Assembly: GCF_018129005.1 (NCBI RefSeq)
Contig: NZ_JAAEDL010000011.1
Location: 62,001-126,000 of the forward strand
Length of the DNA: 64,000 bases
Reading direction: 5' to 3'
From: Neoroseomonas eburnea
GTDB taxonomy: Bacteria; Pseudomonadota; Alphaproteobacteria; Acetobacterales; Acetobacteraceae
How positions within the stretch are numbered: position 1 is the stretch's first letter; each line of letters opens with the position of its first letter. The notes under the pieces were generated by a model that saw only the letters and a list, made by a program, of their open reading frames with translations, was not told the origin of the DNA and did no database searches. Made by a program: the position numbers and the translations under genes. Shown here in pieces: positions 23,975-32,144 of the stretch.

Positions 23975-25060
23975 ATGCCGCAGGGCCCGGCCCCGCCGTC
24001 CCGCCGCAGGTCCCGCACGGTGCGGGCGGCGGCCCTCGTCACCCTCGGGCTCGGTGCCGTGGGCTGCGACGAGGCGCCACCGCCGGACCTGCCCGGCCAG
24101 GCTGCCGCACGGCTCGATGCCTGCCGCGCCGCCCACCGGCGCCTCGGCGAGGACCCGGCCCGCTGCGATGCGCTGGAACAGGCGATCGAGCGCGAGCACG
24201 CCGAGACCCGCCCGCAGTTCCGGACCTTTGCCGAATGCCAGGCGCAGTTCGGACCCAATGCCTGCGAGGGCGACGTGCCGCTCGCCACCGGCTCCGGCTG
24301 GCGGCCGGTGCCCGCCGGATGGTCGCAGACCGGCGGCCTGGGTTTCGCGCCCGTGCTGCAGGCGCGGGACGGCCAGTTCTGGCGCCTCTCCGAAGCGAGC
24401 GCGCCGGCGACCGGGGGCGTCGCCTCCCTGCCGCCGCCGCAGCCCGTCGCGGCGCCGGAGCAGCCGGAGCGGGGGCGGATGCCGGCCGGGGCGAGCCTCG
24501 CCTACTACCGCCTGGTGCCGATCTACCCGGACGAGGCTGCCTGCACGGAGGTGTGGCAGCGCTGCGAGACGGTCACGCCGCGCCTCGCCAACCGCTACGC
24601 CTCCGAAGCTGTCTGCCGGGACAACTGGTCGAGTTGCGTCGAGGCCGAATTCGCCGATCTCGCCCTGCCCGCAGCCGCCGCGGCGGCCGCTGCCGCCACC
24701 AGCGGAACCGGCAGCGGCACGGCGGGCACGGGCGGCGGATCCTCCTCCAGGCCTTCCTGGTGGGTGGGCTACAACAATGGCTGGAGCAGGAGCTACGGCA
24801 GCGGCATCGGGCCGCGCTACCAGGGCTGGACCTGGACCGCCGACCGCCAGCCCACCGCCGCCTACCGCCCCGCCTCCGGCACCGGCCCGTTGCTGGCCTG
24901 GGACAGCTCGTCGCGCCGGCTCGGGGCGGCGAACCGGATGGGCACCTATTCCGGCCCAGGTTCGACCCGCGTCGGCGGTTCGACGGTGTCGCGACCGACC
25001 TCCACCATCACGCGCGCCGGCTTCGGTTCGACCGGCCGCGCCTATTCCTCGGGGGGCTGA
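23975..25060 (+). CDS. DUF1190 (YgiB/YjfM-like) lipoprotein
   Basis: A 361-residue lipoprotein: basic N-region, hydrophobic core and lipobox 'LGAVGC' (Cys near residue 29). The DUF1190 core is seen as 'FRTFAECQAQFGPNACEG' and, in a second half, 'YPDEAACTEVWQRCE' with 'EAVCRDNWSSCVEAEF', suggesting an internal repeat of the Cys-rich unit. The C-terminal third is low-complexity Gly/Ser/Thr with Trp and Tyr, like the YgiB tail. It is longer than E. coli YgiB (about 220). Nine bp after the DUF350 stop. Confidence 0.85.
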   Translation: MPQGPAPPSRRRSRTVRAAALVTLGLGAVGCDEAPPPDLPGQAAARLDACRAAHRRLGEDPARCDALEQAIEREHAETRPQFRTFAECQAQFGPNACEGDVPLATGSGWRPVPAGWSQTGGLGFAPVLQARDGQFWRLSEASAPATGGVASLPPPQPVAAPEQPERGRMPAGASLAYYRLVPIYPDEAACTEVWQRCETVTPRLANRYASEAVCRDNWSSCVEAEFADLALPAAAAAAAAATSGTGSGTAGTGGGSSSRPSWWVGYNNGWSRSYGSGIGPRYQGWTWTADRQPTAAYRPASGTGPLLAWDSSSRRLGAANRMGTYSGPGSTRVGGSTVSRPTSTITRAGFGSTGRAYSSGG

Positions 25061-25063
25061 ACC

Positions 25064-25633
25064 ATGTCGGACGCGCAGCGCCACGCCTCCCTTCCCGATG
25101 CGGCGCCGACGGTGCTGGAGAACGGCCAGCGGCGGGCCGTGCTGGTGATGTACGGGGCGGGCCTCGCCATGCTGGCGGTCGGCCTGCTCGTGCCTCCGGC
25201 GGGCGCGCTCTACTGGGTCGCCCTGCTGGTCGCGCCGGTGCTCGGCGGCGGGCTTGGCGGCCTGCTGTCGGGCAGCTTCGGCCGGCGCCTCGACGCGTGG
25301 CTGCTGAGCGGCGGCGCGGTCGCGCAGCGGCCCGCCGGGCGCGCCCCGCTCGCCGAACCGGCACGCGCGGCGCTGCAGGCCGCGATGGTCCCGGCCATGC
25401 TGGCCGATCTCGGCCGCGCGGCCGAAGCTTGGCCCGCACGCGAGAAGGACGCCGCCCGGGCGCTGCTCGCCGCCGCCCTCGGCCCGGCGGCCATGGCGCG
25501 GGAAACCCGCGAGGCCCTCGGGCGCGACCTGCCGCGCGTCATCGCTTCACTCGCCGCCCGGGATGCCTCGGCGGCCGGCGAGGCGGAGGCGCTCGCCGCG
25601 CGGCTTGCCGCGGCCGGAGGCGCAGCCCGATGA
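25064..25633 (+). CDS. Unrecognised membrane protein, 189 aa, in the ATP-grasp cluster
   Basis: No family recognised. An N-terminal soluble stretch of about 25 residues is followed by two adjacent transmembrane helices ('VLVMYGAGLAMLAVGLLV' and 'LYWVALLVAPVLGGGLGGLL'), a short loop and a long Ala-rich cytoplasmic helical tail that may be coiled. It starts 3 bp after the DUF1190 stop and its own stop overlaps the next ATG, so it is translated with the cluster. Confidence 0.78.
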   Translation: MSDAQRHASLPDAAPTVLENGQRRAVLVMYGAGLAMLAVGLLVPPAGALYWVALLVAPVLGGGLGGLLSGSFGRRLDAWLLSGGAVAQRPAGRAPLAEPARAALQAAMVPAMLADLGRAAEAWPAREKDAARALLAAALGPAAMARETREALGRDLPRVIASLAARDASAAGEAEALAARLAAAGGAAR

Positions 25634-25974
25634 AGACGGCTGTCACCCATGCCCGCCTCTACCTGCTCGGCGGTGCCGCGCTGGTGTTCCTCGGCGGGCT
25701 GCTCTTGGCGCTGAACCGATGGAACCAGGCCGAGATCGACCGCGCCTTCGTCGCCGCGGCGGCGCGCGCGGCCGCCGCACCGCCAACCGCGCGGCCCGCC
25801 GCCATGCGCATCTGGGTGCCTGCGGCGAGCGCCACCCCGTCTGCCCGCACCACGCAGATCCAGATCGAGGCGGCCGACCGCCTGCGCGCCGTCCCGTCGC
25901 TGCCGGCCTCCCCGGCCACGCGCCCGTCCGCCACGCCGCCTCCGGCCGGCAAGCCGGCCCCGGCGGCGCCATGA
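25630..25974 (+). CDS. Unrecognised single-pass membrane protein, 114 aa
   Basis: No family recognised. A membrane anchor near the N-terminus (residues 10-28, 'LYLLGGAALVFLGGLLLAL') is followed by 'NRWNQAEIDRAFVAAAARAAA' in part and a Pro/Ala/Thr-rich tail, probably periplasmic or flexible. ATGA overlaps with the genes on both sides (25630-25633 and 25971-25974) make a strict translational chain. Confidence 0.75.
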   Translation: MKTAVTHARLYLLGGAALVFLGGLLLALNRWNQAEIDRAFVAAAARAAAAPPTARPAAMRIWVPAASATPSARTTQIQIEAADRLRAVPSLPASPATRPSATPPPAGKPAPAAP

Positions 25975-26576
25975 TGCTCGCGGTCCTCTTCCTCCTGGCC
26001 GGGCTGGCCATGCCGGTCCTGGCCTGGCGTGTGCTGCGCAGGGCGGACCGGCCGGGTGGCGGCGGAGCCTCGCCGCGGCTGCTCGTGACCGTCCCGGCCG
26101 GGGAGGAAACGCCGCGCCTGACCGTCCAGCGCGGCGATGCCGTCGTCTTCGGCCCGGTCCGGGCGGAATGGAGCGCCCCTCCGGCGATGGCGCGCCTGCT
26201 CGGCAATCCGGACCGCGAGGCCGGCCGCCCGGGCAGCCCCGTCGCGACCGGGACGTATCGCGTCCTCGGCGTCGCGGACACCGCCGCGGCACTGCCAGGC
26301 AGCGGCGACGCCGCCCTCGATGACCGGCTGCGGCAGGCCATCGGCCCGACGGCGATGGTCCTCGCACCCGTCGCCGACGGCGCGCCGATCCTGCTGCATG
26401 GCCTCGTGGCGAAGGAAAAGGGCAGTGCGGGCGGCATCGCCATTCCGCCCTCCGCCCTCGACAGGCTGCTCGGCGTGCTGGGCGACGCCCAGGGGATCGA
26501 AGTCGAGGTCGTCCGGCGTCGGATCCAGCGCAGCGGCTGGGGCGTCGGCGGCAGCCGGCGCCGGCGCGGCGGATGA
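25971..26576 (+). CDS. Unrecognised membrane-anchored protein, 201 aa, last gene of the cluster
   Basis: One N-terminal helix (residues 2-22) then a beta-rich domain: 'RLTVQRGDAVVFGPVRAEWSAPPAM', 'ATGTYRVLGVADT', 'MVLAPVADGAPILLHG' and 'AIPPSALDRLLGVLG' as separate blocks. The 'TGTYRV...LHG' layout loosely recalls L,D-transpeptidase-like folds, but no catalytic Cys is present, so no function is claimed. The start overlaps the previous stop (ATGA). The tail is Arg/Gly-rich. The 241-bp gap that follows (26577-26817) has no convincing gene. Confidence 0.75.
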   Translation: MMLAVLFLLAGLAMPVLAWRVLRRADRPGGGGASPRLLVTVPAGEETPRLTVQRGDAVVFGPVRAEWSAPPAMARLLGNPDREAGRPGSPVATGTYRVLGVADTAAALPGSGDAALDDRLRQAIGPTAMVLAPVADGAPILLHGLVAKEKGSAGGIAIPPSALDRLLGVLGDAQGIEVEVVRRRIQRSGWGVGGSRRRRGG

Positions 26577-26817
26577 AGGCGCAGCGACGGGGCTGCCGGC
26601 CGCTGCGGCCTGGACCGGGTCTCCGTTCGCCGCGACCCCGGCGCGAGCCAAGCCCCGCGTCGCGACCGGGCCTTACCGATCCGTCCGGTCATGCCGACCG
26701 CGCCTCTCGGCCGCCCCGGCCGGGGCGCCGCTGCTTTGCGCATGCCCGCCATCCCGATCCCGCCTGCCCGACCCGATCACCCGCCGGCAACGAGGTCGCC
26801 GGCGGCGCTCGGCGGCA

Positions 26818-29800
26818 TCAGGCCGCCGAGGATCGGGCCGAGGCTGCGGCGGTCGCTTGCGGCTCGGCCTCCCTGGCCTTCCCCCGGCGCGCCATGGCGC
26901 GCGCGACGACGTAGAAGACCGGCGTGAAGAGCAGGCCGAAGATCGTCACCCCCAGCATGCCGTAGAACACCGCGGTGCCGAGGCTCTGGCGCATCTCTGC
27001 CCCCGCCCCGGTCGCGACGGTCAGCGGCAGCACGCCGAGGATGAAGGCGAGGCTCGTCATCAGGATCGGCCGCAGCCGGGTTCGTGCGGCGGCGACCGCC
27101 GCATCCCAGCGCGATGCTCCTTCCTCCTCCGCCGCGCGGGCGAATTCGACGATCAGGATGGCGTTCTTGGCCGCGAGGCCGACCAGCACCACCAGCCCCA
27201 CCTGCACCAGCACGTTGTTGTCGAGGCCGGCGTAGCGGACGCCCATCAGCGCCGCCAGCACCGACATCGGCGCGATCAGCACGATGGCGAGCGGCAGCAG
27301 CCAGCTTTCGTACATCGCCGCCAGCACCAGGAAGACGAAGACGACTGCGAGGCCGAAGGCGATCGGCGCGGTATTGCCGACCAGCTTCTCCTGGAGCGCG
27401 ATCTCGGTCCATTCGTAGCCGAAGCCCTCGGGCAGGTTCTCGGCCAGCACACGTTCCATGATGGCGATGGCCTGGCCGGTCGAGACACCCGGCAGCGCCG
27501 CGCCCTGAAGTTCCACCGCCGGGAAGAGGTTGTAGCGCGGCATGCGGTAGGGGCCGGAGGTCTCCCGGAAGGTCGCGAGGCTGCCGAGCGGCACCATCGC
27601 CCCGGCATCGCTGCGGGTGCGCAGCCGGGCGATGTCCTCCGCCCCCGTACGGTATTGCGCATCGGCCTGGGCAGTGACACGCCAGGTTCGGCCGAGCAGG
27701 TTGAAATCGTTGACGAAGGCGGAGCCGAGATAGACGCCCATCGCCTCGTGCACCCGGCTGACCGGCACGCCGAGCATCTCCGCCCGGGCGCGGTCGATCT
27801 CGGTGCGGACCTGCGGTGTCGCCGTGTTGAACAGGCTGAACGCGAAGGCGATGCCGGGGGTCTGATTGGCCGCGCCCATCACCGCATGCAGCGCGGCCTC
27901 CATCTCCCGCGGGCCGCGCCCGGCGCGGTCCTGGATCATCAGCTTGAAGCCGCCGCCGGTGCCGATGCCGGGCACCGAGGGCGGCGCCAGCACGAAGACC
28001 ATCGCGTCCGGGTCGCCCATCAGCCGGCCCTGCAGGTCGGCCAGGATGCCCCCGGTGGTCAGGTGATGCTCGGCCCGCTCCTCGAACGGCTTGAGCGTCG
28101 CGAAGACCACGCCGGCATTGGGCGCGTTGGTGAAGGTCGCGCCGTCGAAGCCGACGAAGGCGACCGCGCTCTCGACGCCCGGCGTCGCCAGGATGGCCTC
28201 CGAGGCGCGGCGGATCACCGCATCGGTGCGGGACAGGTTCGCCCCCGGCGGCAACTGGAAGGCGGCGATGAAATAGCCGCGGTCGAGCGGCGGGATCAGC
28301 CCCGTCGGCGTGCTCGTGACGGTCCAGCCGGTCGCGGCCAGCAGCCCGCCATAGATCAGCAGCAGCAGCACGGGGATGCGGATCAGCCGCCGCGTCAGCG
28401 CGCCGTAGCCGATGGAGAGCCTGTCGAACAGCCAGTTGAACCCCCGCGCGAAGGCGCCGAAGGGCCGCAGCAGCAGCGGCCCGGGTCCTTCAAGGTGCGC
28501 ATGGGGCTTGAGCAGGATCGCCGCCAGCGCCGGCGACAGCGTCAGCGACACCAGCGCCGAGAGCAGCGTCGCGACCGAGATCGTCACCGCGAACTGCTTG
28601 TAGAAGGCGCCGGAGATGCCGGTGATGAAGGCGGTCGGCACGAAGACCGCGACCAGCACCAGGGCGATCGCGATCAGCGCGAAGCCGACCTCGTCCATCG
28701 TCTTCCGCGCGGCCTCCAGCGGCGAAAGGCCGGCGGCCATGTGCCGCTCCGCATTCTCCACCACCACGATGGCGTCGTCGACCACGATGCCGATGGCGAG
28801 GATCAGGCCGAACATGGTCAGCGTGTTCAGCGTGAAGCCGAGGGCGAGCAGGATCGCGAAGGTGCCGATGATCGACACCGGGATGGCTGCCAGCGGGATG
28901 ATCGCCGCGCGCCAGTTCTGCAGGAAGAGGATGACGACGAAGACGACGAGCAGGATCGCCTCGACGAAGGTGTGCAGCACCGCTTCCATGCTCTGGGCGA
29001 TGAAGCGCGTCGGGTCGTAGACGATGCTGTAGCCGATCCCGGGCGGGAAGGACCGCGCCGCCTCCTCCATGGCGGCGCGCACGGCGGCCGCGGTCTGCAG
29101 CGCATTGCTGCCCGGCCGCTGGAAGACGGCGATGGCGGTGGCTAGCCGATTGTTCAGCAGTGCGTTCACCGTGTAGTCCGCCGCGCCGATCTCGATGCGC
29201 GCGACATCGCGCAGGCGCAACGGCGCGCCGTGCTCGCCGGTGGCGATGATCTGCTCGCCGAACTCCTCGGGCGTCGCCAGGCGGCCCTGGGTCAGCACCG
29301 ACAGTTCGAAGGCCCCGGCGGTCTCGGCGCGCGGCGCCTGGCCGAGCGCGCCGGCCGCGACCTGCACATTGGCGCGGCGCAGCGCATCCACCACCTCGCC
29401 GGCGGTCAGGCCGCGCGCGGCGATGCGGTCCGGGTCGAGCCACACGCGCATCGCATAGTCGCGCGCGCCGAACACCTGCGCGTCGCCGACGCCGTCGATG
29501 CGCGCGAGCCGGTCCTTGATGTTCAGCGTCGCGTAGTTGGAGATGTATTCATGGTCGCGGCTGCCGTCCGGCGAGATGATGTGCACCACCATCAGGAAGT
29601 CCGGGCTCGCCTTGCGCACGGTGATGCCGAGGCGGCGGACCTCCTCCGGCAGACGCGGCTCGGCCACCGCGACGCGGTTCTGCACCAGCACCTGCGCCTG
29701 GTCGCCGTCCACGCCCTGGCGGAACACCACGGTCACGGTCAGCCGCCCGTCGCCGGTGGATTGGGAGGTGACGTAGAGCATGCCGTCCACGCCGTTCACC

Positions 29801-30009
29801 TCCTGCTCGATCGGGCCGGCGACGGTCTCGGCGATCGTTTCGGCCGAGGCGCCGGGATAGAGCGCGGTGATCGTCACGCTGGGCGGGGCGATCTCCGGAT
29901 ACTCCGAGATCGGCAGGCGGAAGGCCGCGATCGCGCCCACCAGCGTGATCGCGATGGAGATGACCGCGGCGAAGACCGGACGGTCGATGAAGAAGCGTGC
30001 GAGGCGCAT
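26818..30009 (-). CDS. RND multidrug efflux pump, AcrB/MexB (HAE1) type
   Basis: A 1063-residue inner-membrane proton/drug antiporter of standard length. It begins 'MRLARFFIDRPVFAAVISI', has two large periplasmic loops, and keeps the proton-relay Asp pair in 'GIVVDDAIVVVENAERH' (about residues 400-415) and the Lys in 'GLAAKNAILIVEFARAAEEEG'. It forms a unit with the adaptor gene (71 bp upstream in transcription order). No outer-membrane TolC/OprM gene is present, so the exit duct must be encoded elsewhere. It is convergent with the ATP-grasp cluster. Confidence 0.96.
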   Translation of the reverse strand: MRLARFFIDRPVFAAVISIAITLVGAIAAFRLPISEYPEIAPPSVTITALYPGASAETIAETVAGPIEQEVNGVDGMLYVTSQSTGDGRLTVTVVFRQGVDGDQAQVLVQNRVAVAEPRLPEEVRRLGITVRKASPDFLMVVHIISPDGSRDHEYISNYATLNIKDRLARIDGVGDAQVFGARDYAMRVWLDPDRIAARGLTAGEVVDALRRANVQVAAGALGQAPRAETAGAFELSVLTQGRLATPEEFGEQIIATGEHGAPLRLRDVARIEIGAADYTVNALLNNRLATAIAVFQRPGSNALQTAAAVRAAMEEAARSFPPGIGYSIVYDPTRFIAQSMEAVLHTFVEAILLVVFVVILFLQNWRAAIIPLAAIPVSIIGTFAILLALGFTLNTLTMFGLILAIGIVVDDAIVVVENAERHMAAGLSPLEAARKTMDEVGFALIAIALVLVAVFVPTAFITGISGAFYKQFAVTISVATLLSALVSLTLSPALAAILLKPHAHLEGPGPLLLRPFGAFARGFNWLFDRLSIGYGALTRRLIRIPVLLLLIYGGLLAATGWTVTSTPTGLIPPLDRGYFIAAFQLPPGANLSRTDAVIRRASEAILATPGVESAVAFVGFDGATFTNAPNAGVVFATLKPFEERAEHHLTTGGILADLQGRLMGDPDAMVFVLAPPSVPGIGTGGGFKLMIQDRAGRGPREMEAALHAVMGAANQTPGIAFAFSLFNTATPQVRTEIDRARAEMLGVPVSRVHEAMGVYLGSAFVNDFNLLGRTWRVTAQADAQYRTGAEDIARLRTRSDAGAMVPLGSLATFRETSGPYRMPRYNLFPAVELQGAALPGVSTGQAIAIMERVLAENLPEGFGYEWTEIALQEKLVGNTAPIAFGLAVVFVFLVLAAMYESWLLPLAIVLIAPMSVLAALMGVRYAGLDNNVLVQVGLVVLVGLAAKNAILIVEFARAAEEEGASRWDAAVAAARTRLRPILMTSLAFILGVLPLTVATGAGAEMRQSLGTAVFYGMLGVTIFGLLFTPVFYVVARAMARRGKAREAEPQATAAASARSSAA

Positions 30010-30080
30010 CGGGGGCGGGCCTTCGGCGTGGCCGGCCGCGTCATGCGCCCGGCGGGGGTTCCGTGGGGGGGGGGGTGGCC

Positions 30081-31274
30081 TTAACGGGCTTCGGCGAAGG
30101 GGCTCGCGCCGATCCGGCCCTGCTCGGCGGTCACGCGCATGCCCGGCCTTGCGCGGTGCAGCCCGCCGATGATGACGCGGTCCTGCGGGGTCAGGCCGCT
30201 GCGCACGACGCGCAGCCCCTCCGTCAGCGGACCGAGCCGCACCTGGCGCGGCGCGACGGTGCCCTCCGCCGTGACGGTCAGCACCATGCGGCCGGCCTGG
30301 TCGGCCATCACCGCGGCATCCGGCACCAGCAGGGCGGGTTCCTCGCCGGTCGAGAGCCGGACGCGGGCGAAGGTGCCCGGCGTCAGGAAGAGGTCCGGGT
30401 TCGGCACCACCGCGCGGGCGCGGATGGTGCCGCTGCGGTTGTCGAAGACGCTGTCGACGAAGTCGATCCGGCCCTCGCGGGAGAATTCAGCCTCGTCCAG
30501 CAGACGGAGCTGCACCGGCAGGCTGCCATCGCGCAGCCCGGCCCGCGCCGCGCGGGCCTGACGGAGGTATTCGGCCTCGCTGGCGTCGAAGGTGACATAG
30601 ACGGGGTCGAGCGCGACCAGGGTGGTCAGCAGCGTCTGGCCCTGCTGCACCAGGTTGCCGGCATCGACGCGACGGTCGCTGATGCGGCCCGCGCGCGGCG
30701 CACGGATTTCGGTGAATTCGAGATCGAGCGCCGCCTGGCGTTCCGCGGCCCGGGCGGCGGCGAGGCCGGCTTGGGCCTCGCGCAGCGCGGCGCGGCGGGA
30801 ATCGAGCTCCGCCTGCGGGGCGATGCGGCTGGCGGCCAGCGGCTCGTAACGGGCGACCTGCTGTTCGGCGAGCAGCAGCCGCGCCTCGTTGCGCGCCACC
30901 TCGGCCCGCGCGGTCTCCAGCGCGATGCGGAAGGGCCGCTGGTCGAGCGTGAACAGCAGGTCCCCGGCGCGGACGATGGCGCCGTCGGTGAAATGCACCT
31001 GCTCGACCTGGCCGGAGACGCGGGCGCGCAACTCGACCCTGGCGGAGGGCTCGATCCGCGCCGTGTGCTCCTGCCATTCCGTCACCGGCCGCGCGAGCGG
31101 CGCGGCCACCGTGACCGGCGGGGGCGCGGCGGCAGGCTGGGCGAGGGCCGGTGCCGTCGCCACCGCCGAACCGGCCGCCAGCGCCGCGCGGAGCGTCGCA
31201 CCCTGCACGCGGGCCAGCCATGTCGGCCAGAAGGCGGAGGTCGGTGCGGCGGCCTTGCGCTGGGGGGTGGCCAT
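30081..31274 (-). CDS. RND efflux periplasmic adaptor (AcrA/MexA type)
   Basis: A 397-residue membrane-fusion protein linking the RND pump to an outer-membrane channel. Order of parts: export signal, barrel-sandwich strand ('VELRARVSGQVEQVHFTDGAIVRAGD' in part), helical hairpin (residues 110-175), second lipoyl half ('IRAPRAGRISDRRVDAG'), beta-barrel and membrane-proximal domain. I choose the second ATG (31274), because the GGAG site is 8 nt away; the first ATG at 31280 is too close to it. Expression is probably controlled by the divergent TetR protein. Confidence 0.94.
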   Translation of the reverse strand: MATPQRKAAAPTSAFWPTWLARVQGATLRAALAAGSAVATAPALAQPAAAPPPVTVAAPLARPVTEWQEHTARIEPSARVELRARVSGQVEQVHFTDGAIVRAGDLLFTLDQRPFRIALETARAEVARNEARLLLAEQQVARYEPLAASRIAPQAELDSRRAALREAQAGLAAARAAERQAALDLEFTEIRAPRAGRISDRRVDAGNLVQQGQTLLTTLVALDPVYVTFDASEAEYLRQARAARAGLRDGSLPVQLRLLDEAEFSREGRIDFVDSVFDNRSGTIRARAVVPNPDLFLTPGTFARVRLSTGEEPALLVPDAAVMADQAGRMVLTVTAEGTVAPRQVRLGPLTEGLRVVRSGLTPQDRVIIGGLHRARPGMRVTAEQGRIGASPFAEAR

Positions 31275-31297
31275 GTGCATATCTCCGAATGTTGATA

Positions 31298-31350
31298 TTG
31301 ATACTGACCGGTTCGTCCGGCTATGTAGAGTGACCGGTCGGTATCATCAA
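31298..31350. promoter_or_regulatory. Overlapping divergent promoters and TetR operator for pump and regulator
   Basis: Plus strand: TTGATA (31298-31303), 18-bp spacer, TATGTA (31322-31327), for tetR. Minus strand: TTGATG (31345-31350), 17-bp spacer, TACATA (31322-31327), for the adaptor-pump genes. Both promoters use the same six base pairs as -10. An inverted repeat, GATACTGACCGGT (31300-31312) and ACCGGTCGGTATC (31333-31345), one mismatch, overlaps both -35/spacer regions and is the likely TetR operator. Confidence 0.72.
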
Positions 31351-31397
31351 GTGATATTCTTGTGCGCCGCGTCACGGCGCGAGGAGGGCCAGCCACC

Positions 31398-31982
31398 ATG
31401 TCCGGGCCAGTCGCCGCCAAGCCCAAGGCGGCGGAACGCATCCAGGAAGCCGCGCGCGAGCTGTTCGAGCGCCAGGGCATCCGCGCCACCGGCATCGAGG
31501 AGGTCTGTCGCGTCGCCAATGCGACGAAGATGAGCCTCTACCGCGCCTATCCCAGCAAGGACGCGCTGGTCGCGGCGATCCTCGCGGAGGACGCCGCCGA
31601 GCATGATGCCTGGATCGAGGAGGCGATGGCCCATGCGACCACGCCGCTCGAGCGCCTCCGTGCCCTGGTCGAGGCCATGGCCGAGCAGGTCGCCGAACCC
31701 GGCGTCTGCGGCTGCCCGATGCTGATGGCCCAGGCGGAATTCCGCGACCCCTGCCACCCGACCTACCAGGTGGTGGCGACCTTCAAGCGCGGCGCCCGCC
31801 AGCAGATCCGCGACCTCGCCGTCGCCGCCGAGGCGCGCGACCCGGATCAGCTCGCCGACCAGCTCTCCCTCGCGATCGAAGGCGCCATCGCCGCCCGCAG
31901 CTACCTCGGCGAGGACCGCGCCGCCGCCGCGCTGCGCAGCACCGCCGCCCTGCTGATCGACGCCGCCTTCGCGCAGTCCTGA
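31398..31982 (+). CDS. TetR/AcrR-family repressor of the divergent efflux operon
   Basis: A 194-residue regulator. The N-terminal helix-turn-helix reads 'AARELFERQGIRATGIEEVC' then 'NATKMSLYRAYPSKDALV'. The C-terminal ligand domain contains 'PGVCGCPMLMAQAEF', seen in several TetR proteins sensing electrophiles or drugs. Start chosen at MSGPVAAK, which has a GAGGAGGG site. It most likely represses the adaptor-RND genes and itself through the shared operator. The A of its TGA stop is the first base of a 151-bp repeat element. Confidence 0.92.
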   Translation: MSGPVAAKPKAAERIQEAARELFERQGIRATGIEEVCRVANATKMSLYRAYPSKDALVAAILAEDAAEHDAWIEEAMAHATTPLERLRALVEAMAEQVAEPGVCGCPMLMAQAEFRDPCHPTYQVVATFKRGARQQIRDLAVAAEARDPDQLADQLSLAIEGAIAARSYLGEDRAAAALRSTAALLIDAAFAQS

Positions 31983-32132
31983 TGCCGGCGGCACGAGTTC
32001 TCTACTCGTGCCGAGGCCGCGACTGCGGCCCGCCGGCCGTCCTCCGAAGCCAAGCGAAGCGGAGGTTTGCGCCCGGCGCCTGAGGACGCGAAAAGCCTCA
32101 TGCCAACGGTCGCGAAGAGCGGCCGCTGGTAC
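31982..32132 (-). repeat. 151-bp dispersed element, copy 2 (inverted)
   Basis: Reverse orientation relative to copies at 10278 and 40660, with identical length. The hairpin-proximal end starts inside the tetR TGA. The hairpin is GGCACGAGT/ACTCGTGCC with a TCTCT loop; the loop differs between copies while the stem is kept. Its other end lies 12 bp from the stop of the flavoprotein gene. Confidence 0.85.
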
Positions 32133-32144
32133 GAGATGCGGCGT

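Noticed and set aside
20936-25084. Minus-strand open frame of 1382 codons opposite the ATP-grasp cluster
   Set aside because: Composition is typical of an antisense shadow in GC-rich DNA (His/Arg/Gly/Ala-rich, no recognisable domain); the plus strand carries clear protein families.
26573-26914. ATGA-overlapping frame of 113 codons after the ATP-grasp cluster
   Set aside because: It is Arg/Pro-rich without any fold-like pattern and runs almost 100 bp into the 3' end of the RND pump gene on the other strand; probably a shadow frame.
26137-29145. Plus-strand frame of about 1000 codons opposite the RND pump
   Set aside because: An antisense shadow of the pump gene; the protein is a string of His, Arg, Gln and Asp with no domain.
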